Source: Bacteroidaceae bacterium (GTDB taxonomy: Bacteria > Bacteroidota > Bacteroidia > Bacteroidales > Bacteroidaceae). Taken from it: a DNA stretch of 64,000 bases. Every line of letters begins with the position of its first letter. Position 1 is the first letter of the stretch. Positions 24,504-34,034 of the stretch are shown one piece after another. Where the stretch lies: positions 1-64,000 of the forward strand of contig JAFRTJ010000038.1 of assembly GCA_017427185.1 (NCBI GenBank), written 5' to 3'. The translations under genes were made by a program, and so were the position numbers. The notes under the pieces were generated by a model, which was given only the letters and a program-made list of their open reading frames with translations, made no database searches and was not told the DNA's origin.

Positions 24504-26480
24504 TCAGTCTTGTTTTTTAGCACTCATACATGCTTTAACGAAATAGATGATGAGAATGCAATACATTCCCAAGGAAAGCAACTCGCTAAGGTAGTTTGCC
24601 CACCATGCATCGTAATCGAAACTAATGCCACCAAAACGCAGAGCAGCGCTGACTACTCCCATCAAAGCTCCACCGGCTATGAATCCACTGGCTATCAGGG
24701 TACCTCGCTCACCACGAGCTATGTTAAGAGCCTTGTCTTGACTACGTGTCGTTACAAACCAATGAATTGCTCCACCTACTAAAAGAGGAAGATTAAGTTC
24801 AAGGGGAATAAACATTCCCAAAGCAAAGGCCAATGCAGATACACCAAAAGCATTAAGAACAATAGCAATCAATGCGCCTATCCCATAAAGTAACCAAGGC
24901 GCCCCACTGCCACTCATCAGAGGTTCAATAACAGCTGCCATTGCATTCGCTTGAGGTGCTGCCAATTGGCCGTTGGTAAATCCGTACGTCTTGTTCAATA
25001 TCATAATGACACCAGCTACTGTAACAGCGCTTACCAATGTTCCAAGGAACTTCCAGGTTTCCTGCTTGCGTGGTGTACTGCCCAGCCAATAACCGATCTT
25101 CAGGTCTGTTACAAATCCTCCTGCCATGCTGAGAGCTGTACAAACCACACCACCCATAATCAAAGCTGCGACCATTCCACTGGTTCCACTTAAACCGATT
25201 GAAACCATGATCACACTGGCAAGAATAAGGGTCATCAATGTCATACCACTCACAGGATTGGTACCAACAATAGCAATAGCATTGGCTGCAACAGTAGTAA
25301 AGAGGAAAGTGATGACGCCCACTACAAGGATGGCAACAAGAGAGAATTTCAGATTACCACCCATAACATCCCATTGGAAGAAGAGGAAGGTTGCTATGAC
25401 AGCCAGTATAACTCCAAAAGAGATAAGTTTCATTGGAAGGTCACGCTGAGTACGCTCAATTTGTGTGTTGGATTCATTCTTGCGACCAATTTCTTTTCCC
25501 GCAAGTTTAACTGCTCCTGTAATGAGACTCCAACTCTTGATGATTCCAATGATACCAGCCATAGCAATACCTCCAATGCCAATGCTTTTTGCATATTTGA
25601 AGATGTCTTCAACAGATGCAACTGCTGCAGTTACCCCTTCCTGGACTTCGATGTTGGGAAAGAGTAGGGCAATGCCTGGTATGATGAGCCACCATACAAG
25701 CATAGATCCACAGCAGATGATGAATGCATATTTCAGACCAACTATATACCCCATGCCAAGTACTGCTGCTCCTGTGTTGCATTTCAAAACAAGTTTTGCT
25801 TTCTCTGCGATTGTGTCCCCCCAAACCAGAGCACGGCTAGTAAAATTCTCGTTCCATAATCCAAAGGTTGCGATGACAAAGTCATATAGTCCACCCAAAA
25901 TACCTGCAATAAGAAGTGGCTTTGCCTGATCACCTCCTTTTGCACCATTCACAAGAACTTGAGTGCTGGCTGTTGCTTCTGGGAACGGGTATTTTCCATG
26001 CATATCCTTCACGAAATATTTTCTGAAGGGAATTAATAACAGGATGCCAAGAATACCGCCCAAGCAACTTGCCATAAAGACTTCGAAGAAATTGACGGTC
26101 ATTTCAGGATATTTTGCTTGGAGGATGTAGAGAGCAGGTAAAGTAAAGATTGCACCAGCAACAATGACACCAGAACAGGCGCCAATACTTTGGATAATAA
26201 CATTCTCGCCAAGAGAGTTCTTTCGCTTTGTGGCACTACTAACTCCAACCGCAATGATGGTGATTGGAATTGCGGCTTCAAATACCTGGCCCACTTTTAG
26301 CCCTAAATATGCGGCAGCAGCACTGAAGATGATAGCCATCAATATTCCCCAACAAACAGACCACAGATTCACTTCACGTGGATTGCTGTCTTTTGGCATA
26401 AGAGGTTCGTATTCCTCACCTGTCTTCAACTCGCGAAATGCATTTTCAGGGAGTTGACTCTTGAATTCTTGTTCTTCCAT
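24504..26480 (-). CDS. OPT-family oligopeptide transporter
   Basis: A 658-residue inner-membrane protein with about 15-16 hydrophobic segments. The N-terminus (YEPLMPKDSNPREVNLWSV) and the GQVFEAAIPITIIAVG and YPFPEATASTQVL stretches are characteristic of the OPT superfamily, which imports peptides or metal chelates using ion gradients. Length is normal. It lies convergent to rpsP and 59 bp downstream of the ROK-kinase stop on the same strand; whether it belongs to that operon is unclear. Confidence 0.9.
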   Translation of the reverse strand: MEEQEFKSQLPENAFRELKTGEEYEPLMPKDSNPREVNLWSVCWGILMAIIFSAAAAYLGLKVGQVFEAAIPITIIAVGVSSATKRKNSLGENVIIQSIGACSGVIVAGAIFTLPALYILQAKYPEMTVNFFEVFMASCLGGILGILLLIPFRKYFVKDMHGKYPFPEATASTQVLVNGAKGGDQAKPLLIAGILGGLYDFVIATFGLWNENFTSRALVWGDTIAEKAKLVLKCNTGAAVLGMGYIVGLKYAFIICCGSMLVWWLIIPGIALLFPNIEVQEGVTAAVASVEDIFKYAKSIGIGGIAMAGIIGIIKSWSLITGAVKLAGKEIGRKNESNTQIERTQRDLPMKLISFGVILAVIATFLFFQWDVMGGNLKFSLVAILVVGVITFLFTTVAANAIAIVGTNPVSGMTLMTLILASVIMVSIGLSGTSGMVAALIMGGVVCTALSMAGGFVTDLKIGYWLGSTPRKQETWKFLGTLVSAVTVAGVIMILNKTYGFTNGQLAAPQANAMAAVIEPLMSGSGAPWLLYGIGALIAIVLNAFGVSALAFALGMFIPLELNLPLLVGGAIHWFVTTRSQDKALNIARGERGTLIASGFIAGGALMGVVSAALRFGGISFDYDAWWANYLSELLSLGMYCILIIYFVKACMSAKKQD

Positions 26481-26539
26481 ATAAATTGTTTTTTATTATA
26501 TTCGATAAAAAGACATGTATACACCTAAAAATGCATCGT

Positions 26540-27646
26540 TTATTTCTTGTCTAATTGAATAAGAGCATACGCATAAGCACCAAGCTGGATAGCTCGACTG
26601 GCACCCAGTTGACTGATAGTGACGCCAATCTTACGATCAGACATGTATGGAACTTGTTCTGATGTTCCAGGAATACATACCAGTTGAGTATTGTCTTGGA
26701 AAAATGTCTTGCGGTCTTCTTCATTGAGAAGGTTATAAACAGACATCTGCAGACATGGAAAGCAGTTACCTCCAAAAGTCCCTAACGTAGCACGTAACTC
26801 TTCCATAACGCCTGGCATAATATAGCGATGATTGTTGGCAACTCCGCCACCAAATACGACCATTCCGTCAATCATCATCAAGGCATTTGCGATGGATGCT
26901 CCTGCCATACGTCCTAATTCACGAAATGATTCCTTGGCAGCATTCTGTTGTATAGGATCGGGACTGCTCTCTGCAATCTGATAGAGATCTTTCGGTGTAA
27001 GTGATGGATCAGGATCACCTCCCAATTCACGGAACACACGCATTACAGCACGAATACTTACACTTTCCTCCACTATCAAATCTGGATATTTTAAGTTTCG
27101 CATACACCATATATCTCCACCACATCCATTGTCTCCAGTAAGCAAGATGTTGTCATTAATAACCACTCCTGCACCAAATCCAGTTCCTAATGTCAGTCCC
27201 AACAGGTTATGATACTGCTTTTGGCTTCCTGCATCCTGCAATTCTTTATTGATCTGAGGTAAAGTACCTGCTAATGCTTCACCATAAGCAAAGAGATTAC
27301 CATCATTATTTATATAGACAGGTATTCCGAAATGATGCGACAAATAAGGCCCAAGTGCTATTCCCCCACGAAAAGCTGGCAAATTGGGTAAGTCGCCTAT
27401 CACGCCATGTTCGTAATCGGCAGGACCAGGAAATGCAAAGCTGATAGCAACAGGATCCTCAGGAAGCTGGCTCTTAACAGCAGAGAATCCTTTCACTAAG
27501 GTTTGGATACAGAGATTGAGATCGTTTGGTTCAGCAGGAAGTTTATAGGGCTCAATAATCTCTTGGCAACTTTGAACTGCTCCGAATACAAAATTCGTTC
27601 CTCCTGCATCCAGGGTAAGAACGATTCTTCTATCATACTCGTACAT
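26540..27646 (-). CDS. ROK-family sugar kinase
   Basis: A 368-residue ROK protein: ATP-binding LDAGGTNFVFGAV near the start, YINNDGNLFAYGEAL and LGLTLGTGFGAGVVINDN in the middle. The usual CxCGxxGC zinc motif of many ROK regulators is not obvious, and there is no DNA-binding domain, so this is a kinase and not a repressor. It follows the phosphomannose-isomerase-like gene by 67 bp on the same strand, suggesting a hexose such as mannose or fructose as substrate (inference). Last gene of the uronate/hexose operon. Confidence 0.8.
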   Translation of the reverse strand: MYEYDRRIVLTLDAGGTNFVFGAVQSCQEIIEPYKLPAEPNDLNLCIQTLVKGFSAVKSQLPEDPVAISFAFPGPADYEHGVIGDLPNLPAFRGGIALGPYLSHHFGIPVYINNDGNLFAYGEALAGTLPQINKELQDAGSQKQYHNLLGLTLGTGFGAGVVINDNILLTGDNGCGGDIWCMRNLKYPDLIVEESVSIRAVMRVFRELGGDPDPSLTPKDLYQIAESSPDPIQQNAAKESFRELGRMAGASIANALMMIDGMVVFGGGVANNHRYIMPGVMEELRATLGTFGGNCFPCLQMSVYNLLNEEDRKTFFQDNTQLVCIPGTSEQVPYMSDRKIGVTISQLGASRAIQLGAYAYALIQLDKK

Positions 27647-27713
27647 TGCTTCTTTATGGTTAATAGTTAATTAATTAAGGTATTTATCCAAATTTCTGAG
27701 TTTTTGTATTCAC

Positions 27714-29423
27714 TTAAATCCTCACAGAAGCTTTAATAGTCACGCATTCTTTTGTATCGCGATATGGACGGATTGTATAGTGACCAATGGAAGCAGGGAT
27801 AATGAACGTCTCTGCATAATGGACAACAAATGGGGCGAATGCAGACGTGGGACTTTCGACAATAGCTTCCTGGCCTTCAAGCAGATTCAAGACGTTCACG
27901 CTATTTTGGGTATAATGATGAACGGGAACTGAGAAACGATGACGTCGTGTCTCGATGAATTCGTTGGGATGAAGACCTGTCTTTTCTTCTATCCATCCTT
28001 CACCACTATCAATAGTCTTTACATGATTGACCAGATTCTGCATCACATACGGAGTGGTACGATTCCACTGGATAACATGACTCCCACGTTCCACATTGAT
28101 TGGACGGGGTTTGCCATCAAGACCTAACCGTTGCCAATCCCAGAGCTTGAAAGTGAAGATATTGGGTGTACTGCTTATCTCCAAAACCATGCTGCCTGCT
28201 CCTGAACAATGAATGGTTCCACCTGGAATGAGGAAATGATCATGTTTCTTGGCAGGAATCTTGTTTACATATTTGTCTGCATCGAATACAATCTCCCCCT
28301 TTTGAGCCGCACGTAAATCGTGCAACATGTCATCTGGATTGATTCCTTCGCGTAGTCCAAGATACACATACGCTTCTGGAGTGGCATCTAAGAGATAGTA
28401 ACTCTCATCTTGCGTGTAGTACATGCCAAAGTTTTCGCGAATGAATTGGTTGGTAGGATGAACTTGCAGACTGAGATTACCTCCCTCAATTGTATCAAGG
28501 AAGTCGAATCTTATGGGAAAATCCTGTCCGAATCGAGCCCATACAGGTTCACCCAAAAGTGTTTTGCTGTCGTATAGCAGGAGGTCTTGAGACGGCAATT
28601 CGAAAAGTTCATCCTGAACAGATAGGTACAGGCTGTTCTCTTCAGGTACACAATCAAAACACCAGCCATAGTTGGCTGCTGACCGATCCAGATCACAAAC
28701 GTCTTTCATCCATTGTCCTCCCCAAGGTGCAGGATCAAAGAATGGAACCACACGGAAAGGAGAATGCAACGTCTGCTGAAGTCCATGCAGGAAAGTTTGT
28801 CCGCTTATCATCAAAGGTTGCTCAGCATGGTGTGTGTCTATCCACCAGCTGACAAGTGGCATAAGCTGGGACTTATGTCGGTCAAGTATGCGCCAATCGT
28901 TGAAATAACCACGTTTGTATTGGATACTGGGAGCATCCTCATGATTATCTACTCCAAGAGCTTTCACCTCATGACGTCGGAATCGCATTTGAGTCTCCCA
29001 ACGAGCCATATCCACATAAACAATCAAAGCATCAACAGGAGCAACCAGTGTTGCACCACTTCCCATGATAACACGTGGATGATGGAGGCGAGCTTGTTTC
29101 AATGAAGAAGAGCTAAAATAGTCCTCCAGTTGGAGGTGGGTAACATAACCAAAGAGTACGTCGTCCGTCATAAACTCTTCCGTCATCTGGACGATCTCTT
29201 TTTCAGGTTTCATCAAAGAACGTGTGTTCAACACGTCGCCAAATTGTTTCTTTAATGCCTGCTCTACTTCATCCTCATAGACTCCTGTATATAATTCTAC
29301 TACCAGTGTTTGGTTGGGAGCTAATTCACCAGAGAGTTTTTCGAGAATACTGTTCCATCCTCGAAGAACTTCTCCTGCGACTTTTGTGGCTGGATATTTA
29401 TCGTAATTGAATCTACGACTCAT
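27714..29423 (-). CDS. Class I mannose-6-phosphate isomerase-like protein with N-terminal extra domain
   Basis: At 569 residues it is much longer than ordinary class I isomerases (300-400). The C-terminal part carries the cupin features: LSLQVHPTNQFIRENFG, PGGTIHCSGAGSMVLEIS and LWDWQRLGLDGKPRPIN. The N-terminal 240 residues (for example ELYTGVYEDEVEQALKKQFG and GSGATLVAPVDALIVY) are not part of the classic fold, and I cannot name them. Isomerases of this class interconvert mannose-6-P and fructose-6-P. The ROK kinase downstream fits a kinase-isomerase pair. Confidence 0.75.
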   Translation of the reverse strand: MSRRFNYDKYPATKVAGEVLRGWNSILEKLSGELAPNQTLVVELYTGVYEDEVEQALKKQFGDVLNTRSLMKPEKEIVQMTEEFMTDDVLFGYVTHLQLEDYFSSSSLKQARLHHPRVIMGSGATLVAPVDALIVYVDMARWETQMRFRRHEVKALGVDNHEDAPSIQYKRGYFNDWRILDRHKSQLMPLVSWWIDTHHAEQPLMISGQTFLHGLQQTLHSPFRVVPFFDPAPWGGQWMKDVCDLDRSAANYGWCFDCVPEENSLYLSVQDELFELPSQDLLLYDSKTLLGEPVWARFGQDFPIRFDFLDTIEGGNLSLQVHPTNQFIRENFGMYYTQDESYYLLDATPEAYVYLGLREGINPDDMLHDLRAAQKGEIVFDADKYVNKIPAKKHDHFLIPGGTIHCSGAGSMVLEISSTPNIFTFKLWDWQRLGLDGKPRPINVERGSHVIQWNRTTPYVMQNLVNHVKTIDSGEGWIEEKTGLHPNEFIETRRHRFSVPVHHYTQNSVNVLNLLEGQEAIVESPTSAFAPFVVHYAETFIIPASIGHYTIRPYRDTKECVTIKASVRI

Positions 29424-29440
29424 TGGGATGAGATATGAGT

Positions 29441-30343
29441 TTATTTCAATTCTGTTTGTTTTACGACATCCATGTCACCATAATCCAGATTCTCTCCTGC
29501 CATACCCCATATGAAGATATAGTTGCTGGTGCCTGCTCCTGCATGGATAGACCATTCTGGAGAAATGACAGCTTGTTCGTTATGAAGCCAGATGGGGCGA
29601 GTTTCTTGAGGTTCTCCCATAAAATGGCAAATGGCTTGGTCCTTTGGTACGTTGAAATAGAAATAGGTTTCCATACGTCGAGCATGAGTGTGGGCAGGCA
29701 TCGTATTCCACACGCTACCAGGTTTCAGCTCCGTCATTCCCATCTGCAATTGACATGTCTTAACGACTTTCTGAACAATCAATCGGTTGATGACACGATC
29801 GTTGGATTCTTCCAATGAACCAGCTTTCAGAACGTCTGCATCCTTTAAAGTAATTTTTTTGGTGGGATATGAAGTGTGAGCTGTTGCACTGTTGAAATAG
29901 AAGTGTGCAGGATTTTTTGCATCCACACTTGAGAAATAGACCTCATGCTCACCACTACCTACGTAAAGGGCTTCCTTATTCTTGAGCTCATATTCCTCAT
30001 TACCAACTTTCACCTTTCCTGTTCCGCCCACATTGATGATACCAATCTCGCGACGATGCAGGAAATTGGGAGCTTTCAGGTAATCTATAGTTTCCAGTTG
30101 AAGAGACTTATTTACCGGCATTGCCCCCCCAACGATGAAACGATCATGAATTGAATATACAAGATTGATGGAATCAGGAGAGAATACTTTCTCAATTGCA
30201 AATTGTTTACGCAGACGAGAAGTGTCATAAGTCTTCACATCTTCTGGATGAGTAGCATAACGCAACTCGTAGTTAGTATGTTTCTGTGCCATAATGATTG
30301 TCGATGCTAAAATTGCACCAATTAATAATGATTTCCTTTTCAT
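29441..30343 (-). CDS. kduI: 5-keto-4-deoxyuronate isomerase with signal-like N-terminus
   Basis: A 300-residue protein, KduI-like throughout ([19 protein letters not shown], then [14 protein letters not shown]; metal-ligand region [16 protein letters not shown]). It converts 5-keto-4-deoxyuronate to 2,5-diketo-3-deoxygluconate in pectin or glycosaminoglycan breakdown. Oddly, the first 18-20 residues ([20 protein letters not shown]) look like a signal peptide, while known KduI is cytoplasmic and starts near TNYELRY. Starting at Met18 would restore a normal enzyme. Its ATG overlaps the end of the EIIC gene (30340-30343). Confidence 0.9.
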   Translation of the reverse strand: MKRKSLLIGAILASTIIMAQKHTNYELRYATHPEDVKTYDTSRLRKQFAIEKVFSPDSINLVYSIHDRFIVGGAMPVNKSLQLETIDYLKAPNFLHRREIGIINVGGTGKVKVGNEEYELKNKEALYVGSGEHEVYFSSVDAKNPAHFYFNSATAHTSYPTKKITLKDADVLKAGSLEESNDRVINRLIVQKVVKTCQLQMGMTELKPGSVWNTMPAHTHARRMETYFYFNVPKDQAICHFMGEPQETRPIWLHNEQAVISPEWSIHAGAGTSNYIFIWGMAGENLDYGDMDVVKQTELK

Positions 30344-31710
30344 AGATGATTATCTGAATTGTTTTTTTTATAGTTCCAACGGATAAGTCCTGCCAAAAAC
30401 AGAATGCTTACAAAGATGCCAACTATTCCTATGATAGAAGCAAAAAGATGATAAGTAACCCAGCATAGGATGCTCGATGCAAAATCAAGTGCCGCACCTG
30501 AACTGAATCCGTCAGGTATGCGGACAGATGCATCCTCAGGATGCTGTTCTGAAACGAAATTGGCAGCCATAGTGAATGCCTCAGCAATATTTGTAACGAA
30601 ATAAAGTCCTACAATAAGCGATACAAGTCCGATTATAAAGGTCTTTACAACATTTCCTTTGGTAATCGGAAGCACAACCGGGAACAAATAGAAGATACCT
30701 GCCAAAGATGCAAGAGGAAGAAATTTATTGTTGGGAAGAATGACTGCCAATAAGAGGATGGAGGGGATAAGAAGCAGAGAAACAACCAACGTCGTAGGAT
30801 GTCCAATGACAAGTGCCGGACTCATGCCGATGTGAAGTTTTACACGATCGCCAAAATGACGGGAAATCATTTTCTTTGTGGCATCAGAGATTGGAACAAG
30901 TCCATCGATAAAGAGTCGCGTGATGCGGGGAATGAGTTCCATGACAGCTCCAATCTTCACACCAAGAATCAATACATCTTTTATATTATAGCCGGCTAAA
31001 ACGCCAATGCCACATCCGACAATCACACCCAAGAAGAGGGGTTCCCCCAAGATGCCAAACTTCCTCTTCAGACCCTCTGCATCAATATCAAGTTTGTTAA
31101 AGAAAGGGATATGGTCTAAAATCTTGTTGATGCAGATTGCAAAAGGAACAAATCCTTGACAAAATGGCTGAGGAATCGAGATGCCATCCATTCCCTCGTA
31201 ATATGATTGGAACTTCTCAGCAGTACGGTCAGCCATGATGAGAGTAATCATATAGCAAAAGATTGCTGCATCGAATCCGAAGACAAGACTGTCAGTAGCA
31301 AAATATACGATGGAACCAATGAAGGCAAAGTGCCAATAGTTCCATAAGTCAATGTTTACAGTTCGTGTTGTTCGAGTGAAAAGCATCAATAGATTGATGG
31401 CAAGGCATACTGGAATGATAAAGGCTCCTATAGCTGTGTTGTAGGCTACCGATGCTGCAGCTGGCCAACCCATATCGAAGATTTCCAACTGCAATCCATA
31501 GTCTTTGATTACCTTGTCTAAGGCGGGACCCATACTGCTGGTGAGCAGTCCTGTTACCAGACTTAATCCTACAAATCCGACTCCAACGTAAAGACCACTT
31601 AATAATGCCTTTCCAAACTTGACACGTAGACAGAGACCCAAGATTGTGAAAATAATAGGCATCATAACCGATGCGCCCAATCCTATGATATAAGAAAAGA
31701 TATTTTCCAT
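30340..31710 (-). CDS. PTS galactitol-type EIIC-like permease (orphan)
   Basis: A 456-residue polytopic membrane protein resembling GatC-type EIIC components: about 10-12 hydrophobic segments, [19 protein letters not shown] and the [15 protein letters not shown] stretch. No EIIA, EIIB, HPr or EI gene is nearby, and Bacteroidota generally lack a full sugar PTS, so it probably works as a facilitator or ion-coupled carrier. Placement between kduD and kduI suggests an unsaturated uronate or related product as cargo (inference). Confidence 0.8.
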   Translation of the reverse strand: MENIFSYIIGLGASVMMPIIFTILGLCLRVKFGKALLSGLYVGVGFVGLSLVTGLLTSSMGPALDKVIKDYGLQLEIFDMGWPAAASVAYNTAIGAFIIPVCLAINLLMLFTRTTRTVNIDLWNYWHFAFIGSIVYFATDSLVFGFDAAIFCYMITLIMADRTAEKFQSYYEGMDGISIPQPFCQGFVPFAICINKILDHIPFFNKLDIDAEGLKRKFGILGEPLFLGVIVGCGIGVLAGYNIKDVLILGVKIGAVMELIPRITRLFIDGLVPISDATKKMISRHFGDRVKLHIGMSPALVIGHPTTLVVSLLLIPSILLLAVILPNNKFLPLASLAGIFYLFPVVLPITKGNVVKTFIIGLVSLIVGLYFVTNIAEAFTMAANFVSEQHPEDASVRIPDGFSSGAALDFASSILCWVTYHLFASIIGIVGIFVSILFLAGLIRWNYKKNNSDNHL

Positions 31711-31757
31711 ATTGTCAATTTTGTGTCTAGAGATAAGGAAACTTTTATCGGAATAGC

Positions 31758-32552
31758 TTACTTAGGCTGTTTGCCAATGTAAGCAAGGATACCACCATCC
31801 ACATACAGGATGTGTCCGTTCACAAAGTTGCTGGCATCGCTTGCCAGAAATACTGCAGGTCCTTCCAGGTCTTCAGTGGTACCCCAACGGGCAGCTGGAG
31901 TTTTAGCAACAATGAAACTGTCAAAGGGATGCCGGCTTCCATCTGCCTGTCGCTCACGTAGGGGAGCGGTTTGAGGCGTTGCAATATAGCCAGGCCCTAT
32001 GCCGTTGCATTGGATGTTATATTCTCCGTATTCTGATGCAATGTTTCGAGTCAACATCTTTAAGCCACCTTTTGCTGCCGCATAAGCAGATACGGTTTCG
32101 CGTCCCAGTTCACTCATCATGGAACAGATATTGATGATTTTCCCATGTCCTTTCGTTATCATTCCTGGAATGACTGCTTTGCTGACAATGAATGGAGCTG
32201 TCAGGTCGACATCGATAACCTGTTTGTATTCATCCACAGTCATTTCCGTCATGGGGATTCGTTTAATGATACCTGCATTATTGACCAGAATGTCGATAAT
32301 ACCCATTCTTTGCTTGATGTCTTCCACCATGTGCTGCACTTGTTCTTCACTTGTCACATCGCAGATGTAGCCTAAGGCATCGATGCCTAATTCTTGGTAA
32401 TCTGAAAGGGCTTGATTCAAATGTTCTTCGCTACGACAGTTGAAAGCTATCCGTGCTCCAGCTTGAGCAAGTGCCTTCGCAATTGCAAAACCAATGCCAT
32501 AAGAACCACCTGTTACCAGAGCAACCTTATCTTTAAGAGAGAAGTTAACCAT
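31758..32552 (-). CDS. kduD: SDR dehydrogenase, KduD/gluconate 5-dehydrogenase type
   Basis: A 264-residue short-chain dehydrogenase: cofactor motif TGGSYGIG (15-22), NNAG, catalytic Ser in the SMMSELG stretch and Tyr-Lys in YAAAK. Beside kduI the likely reaction is NAD-dependent reduction of 2,5-diketo-3-deoxygluconate to 2-keto-3-deoxygluconate; gluconate 5-dehydrogenase is the close alternative. It is first in the minus-strand operon kduD-EIIC-kduI-PMI-ROK. KDG kinase and aldolase genes are not in the window. Confidence 0.8.
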   Translation of the reverse strand: MVNFSLKDKVALVTGGSYGIGFAIAKALAQAGARIAFNCRSEEHLNQALSDYQELGIDALGYICDVTSEEQVQHMVEDIKQRMGIIDILVNNAGIIKRIPMTEMTVDEYKQVIDVDLTAPFIVSKAVIPGMITKGHGKIINICSMMSELGRETVSAYAAAKGGLKMLTRNIASEYGEYNIQCNGIGPGYIATPQTAPLRERQADGSRHPFDSFIVAKTPAARWGTTEDLEGPAVFLASDASNFVNGHILYVDGGILAYIGKQPK

Positions 32553-32608
32553 ATTTTTTCCTGATGTGTATTTTTTATGTTCAATTATACCTTATTGACT
32601 ATATTGCA

Positions 32609-32650
32609 TCAAAGGGCGCAATCCTCGATTTCGAAGAAGGCGCCCTTTGA
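32609..32650 (-). terminator. Terminator-like hairpin after the SPT gene
   Basis: TCAAAGGGCGC (32609-32619) and GCGCCCTTTGA (32640-32650) form a perfect 11-bp stem with a 20-nt loop, 31 bp past the stop of the serine palmitoyltransferase gene on the minus strand. There is no clear U-run, so it may be a partial terminator or RNA stabiliser. Confidence 0.6.
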
Positions 32651-32680
32651 CATGTTTGAGTTATAGTTTATATTTTACTA

Positions 32681-33889
32681 TTACTTTAGGATGTCCAATT
32701 CACGGAACACTTTCTTCAGTTTTTCAACAGATTCGTCAACCTGAGCATTTGTGTGGGTAGCCATCAACGCATAGCGTACCAGCGTGTCCTGAGGAGCACA
32801 AGCGGGTGGAATGACGGGATTGATAAACACGCCCTCGTTGAATGCTTTGGCGACAGCCATGAAAGTCTTGTCTGTATCACGAACATACAGGGGAATGATT
32901 GGACTCTCTGTGTCGCCAATCTCGAAGCCTTCCTCGCGGAAACGCTTCAGGGCATAATTGGTGACGTTCCACAAAGCCTCGATCCGCTCAGGCTCATTCT
33001 GGATGATATGAAGAGCCTCGCGAGCACATGCTGTGGCGGCAGGCGTAGAACTTGCACTAAAGATGTACGTACGAACCGTATGGCGCAGCCAATTGATAAC
33101 GCTGCTGTCAGCAGCGATAAAGCCACCAATGGAAGCCAGACTCTTGGAGAACGTACCCATGATGAGGTCGATGTCCTTTGTCAATCCGAAGTGGTCGCAG
33201 ACACCACGTCCTTGACGTCCGAAGACACCCAGCCCGTGAGCCTCATCCACCATGATGGTAGCATTGTACTTCTTCTTCAATTCGACGATTTGAGGCAGTT
33301 TGCACAAGTCGCCTTCCATGCTGAAGACACCATCGACAACAATCAGTTTGACTCTGTCTGGCTCACACTTCTGGAGCTGTTTCTCCAGATCCTCCATATC
33401 GTTATGCCTATACTTGAACTGGGTGGCGAAACTGAGTCGGCGGCCATCCACGATACTTGCATGGTCGCGATCGTCGCAGATGACATAATCGTTGCGATCG
33501 ACCAGCTGACTGATAACACCACTATTGACTGTGAATCCAGTAGCAAAACACAAAGCTTCTTCTTTGCCTACGAATTCTGCCAATTCTTTTTCCAGCTGCA
33601 CATGTATATCGAGGGTTCCGTTGAGGAAACGGCTTCCTGCGCATCCGCTGCCGTATTTCTTCATGGCAGCAATACCTGCATCAATCACTCGTTGGTCACC
33701 TGTCAAACCTGTATAAGCATTCGAACCGAACATGAGGACTCTGCGTCCCTCCATCATTACTTCGGTTCCCTGTTTTCCTTCTATTTCTCTGAAATAAGGA
33801 TAGATACCTTGCTTCATGAATTCCTGAGGCAAAGTATACTTAGCACATTTCTCTTGTAGTAATCCCATCTCTTTTTTTAAATTGTCCAA
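32681..33889 (-). CDS. spt: Serine palmitoyltransferase (alpha-oxoamine synthase)
   Basis: A 402-residue PLP enzyme of the alpha-oxoamine synthase family: VDEAHGLGVFG, PLP-lysine region GTFSKSLASIGG and FSASSTPAATA. Bacteroidales use this enzyme to condense serine with an acyl-CoA in sphingolipid synthesis. The related BioF and Kbl are alternatives, but there are no biotin or threonine genes nearby and a lipid-kinase gene lies divergently alongside, favouring SPT. Own promoter at 33916-33923. Confidence 0.85.
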   Translation of the reverse strand: MDNLKKEMGLLQEKCAKYTLPQEFMKQGIYPYFREIEGKQGTEVMMEGRRVLMFGSNAYTGLTGDQRVIDAGIAAMKKYGSGCAGSRFLNGTLDIHVQLEKELAEFVGKEEALCFATGFTVNSGVISQLVDRNDYVICDDRDHASIVDGRRLSFATQFKYRHNDMEDLEKQLQKCEPDRVKLIVVDGVFSMEGDLCKLPQIVELKKKYNATIMVDEAHGLGVFGRQGRGVCDHFGLTKDIDLIMGTFSKSLASIGGFIAADSSVINWLRHTVRTYIFSASSTPAATACAREALHIIQNEPERIEALWNVTNYALKRFREEGFEIGDTESPIIPLYVRDTDKTFMAVAKAFNEGVFINPVIPPACAPQDTLVRYALMATHTNAQVDESVEKLKKVFRELDILK

Positions 33890-33915
33890 TGTTTGGATTC
33901 CTCACTAAATTTTGG

Positions 33916-33923
33916 CAAAGGTA
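33916..33923 (-). promoter_or_regulatory. -7 element of spt
   Basis: CAAAGGTA reads TACCTTTG on the minus strand; predicted start near 33909, giving a 20-nt leader. Confidence 0.6.
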
Positions 33924-33973
33924 GTCATTTTTTGTGAATATTATATGCAAACTGCTAAAAAACTTCAATTTTT

Positions 33974-33989
33974 GACTTCTTTGGAAGTC
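33974..33989. promoter_or_regulatory. Possible operator between spt and lipid kinase
   Basis: GACTTC (33974-33979) and GAAGTC (33984-33989) are inverted around TTTG, located between the two divergent promoters. A dimeric regulator site is plausible; nothing in the window identifies the protein. Confidence 0.3.
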
Positions 33990-34017
33990 CAACAATGCAT
34001 TCTTAATGAAAAAGCAG

Positions 34018-34025
34018 TACATTTG
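34018..34025 (+). promoter_or_regulatory. -7 element of the lipid-kinase gene
   Basis: TACATTTG fits TAnnTTTG and ends only 9 nt before the ATG at 34035, predicting a leaderless or nearly leaderless mRNA. Confidence 0.55.
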
Positions 34026-34034
34026 TAGTACAAA

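Noticed and set aside
32753..33859. Long plus-strand frame opposite serine palmitoyltransferase
   Set aside because: No recognisable domain, and the minus-strand gene has clear PLP-enzyme motifs and a promoter.
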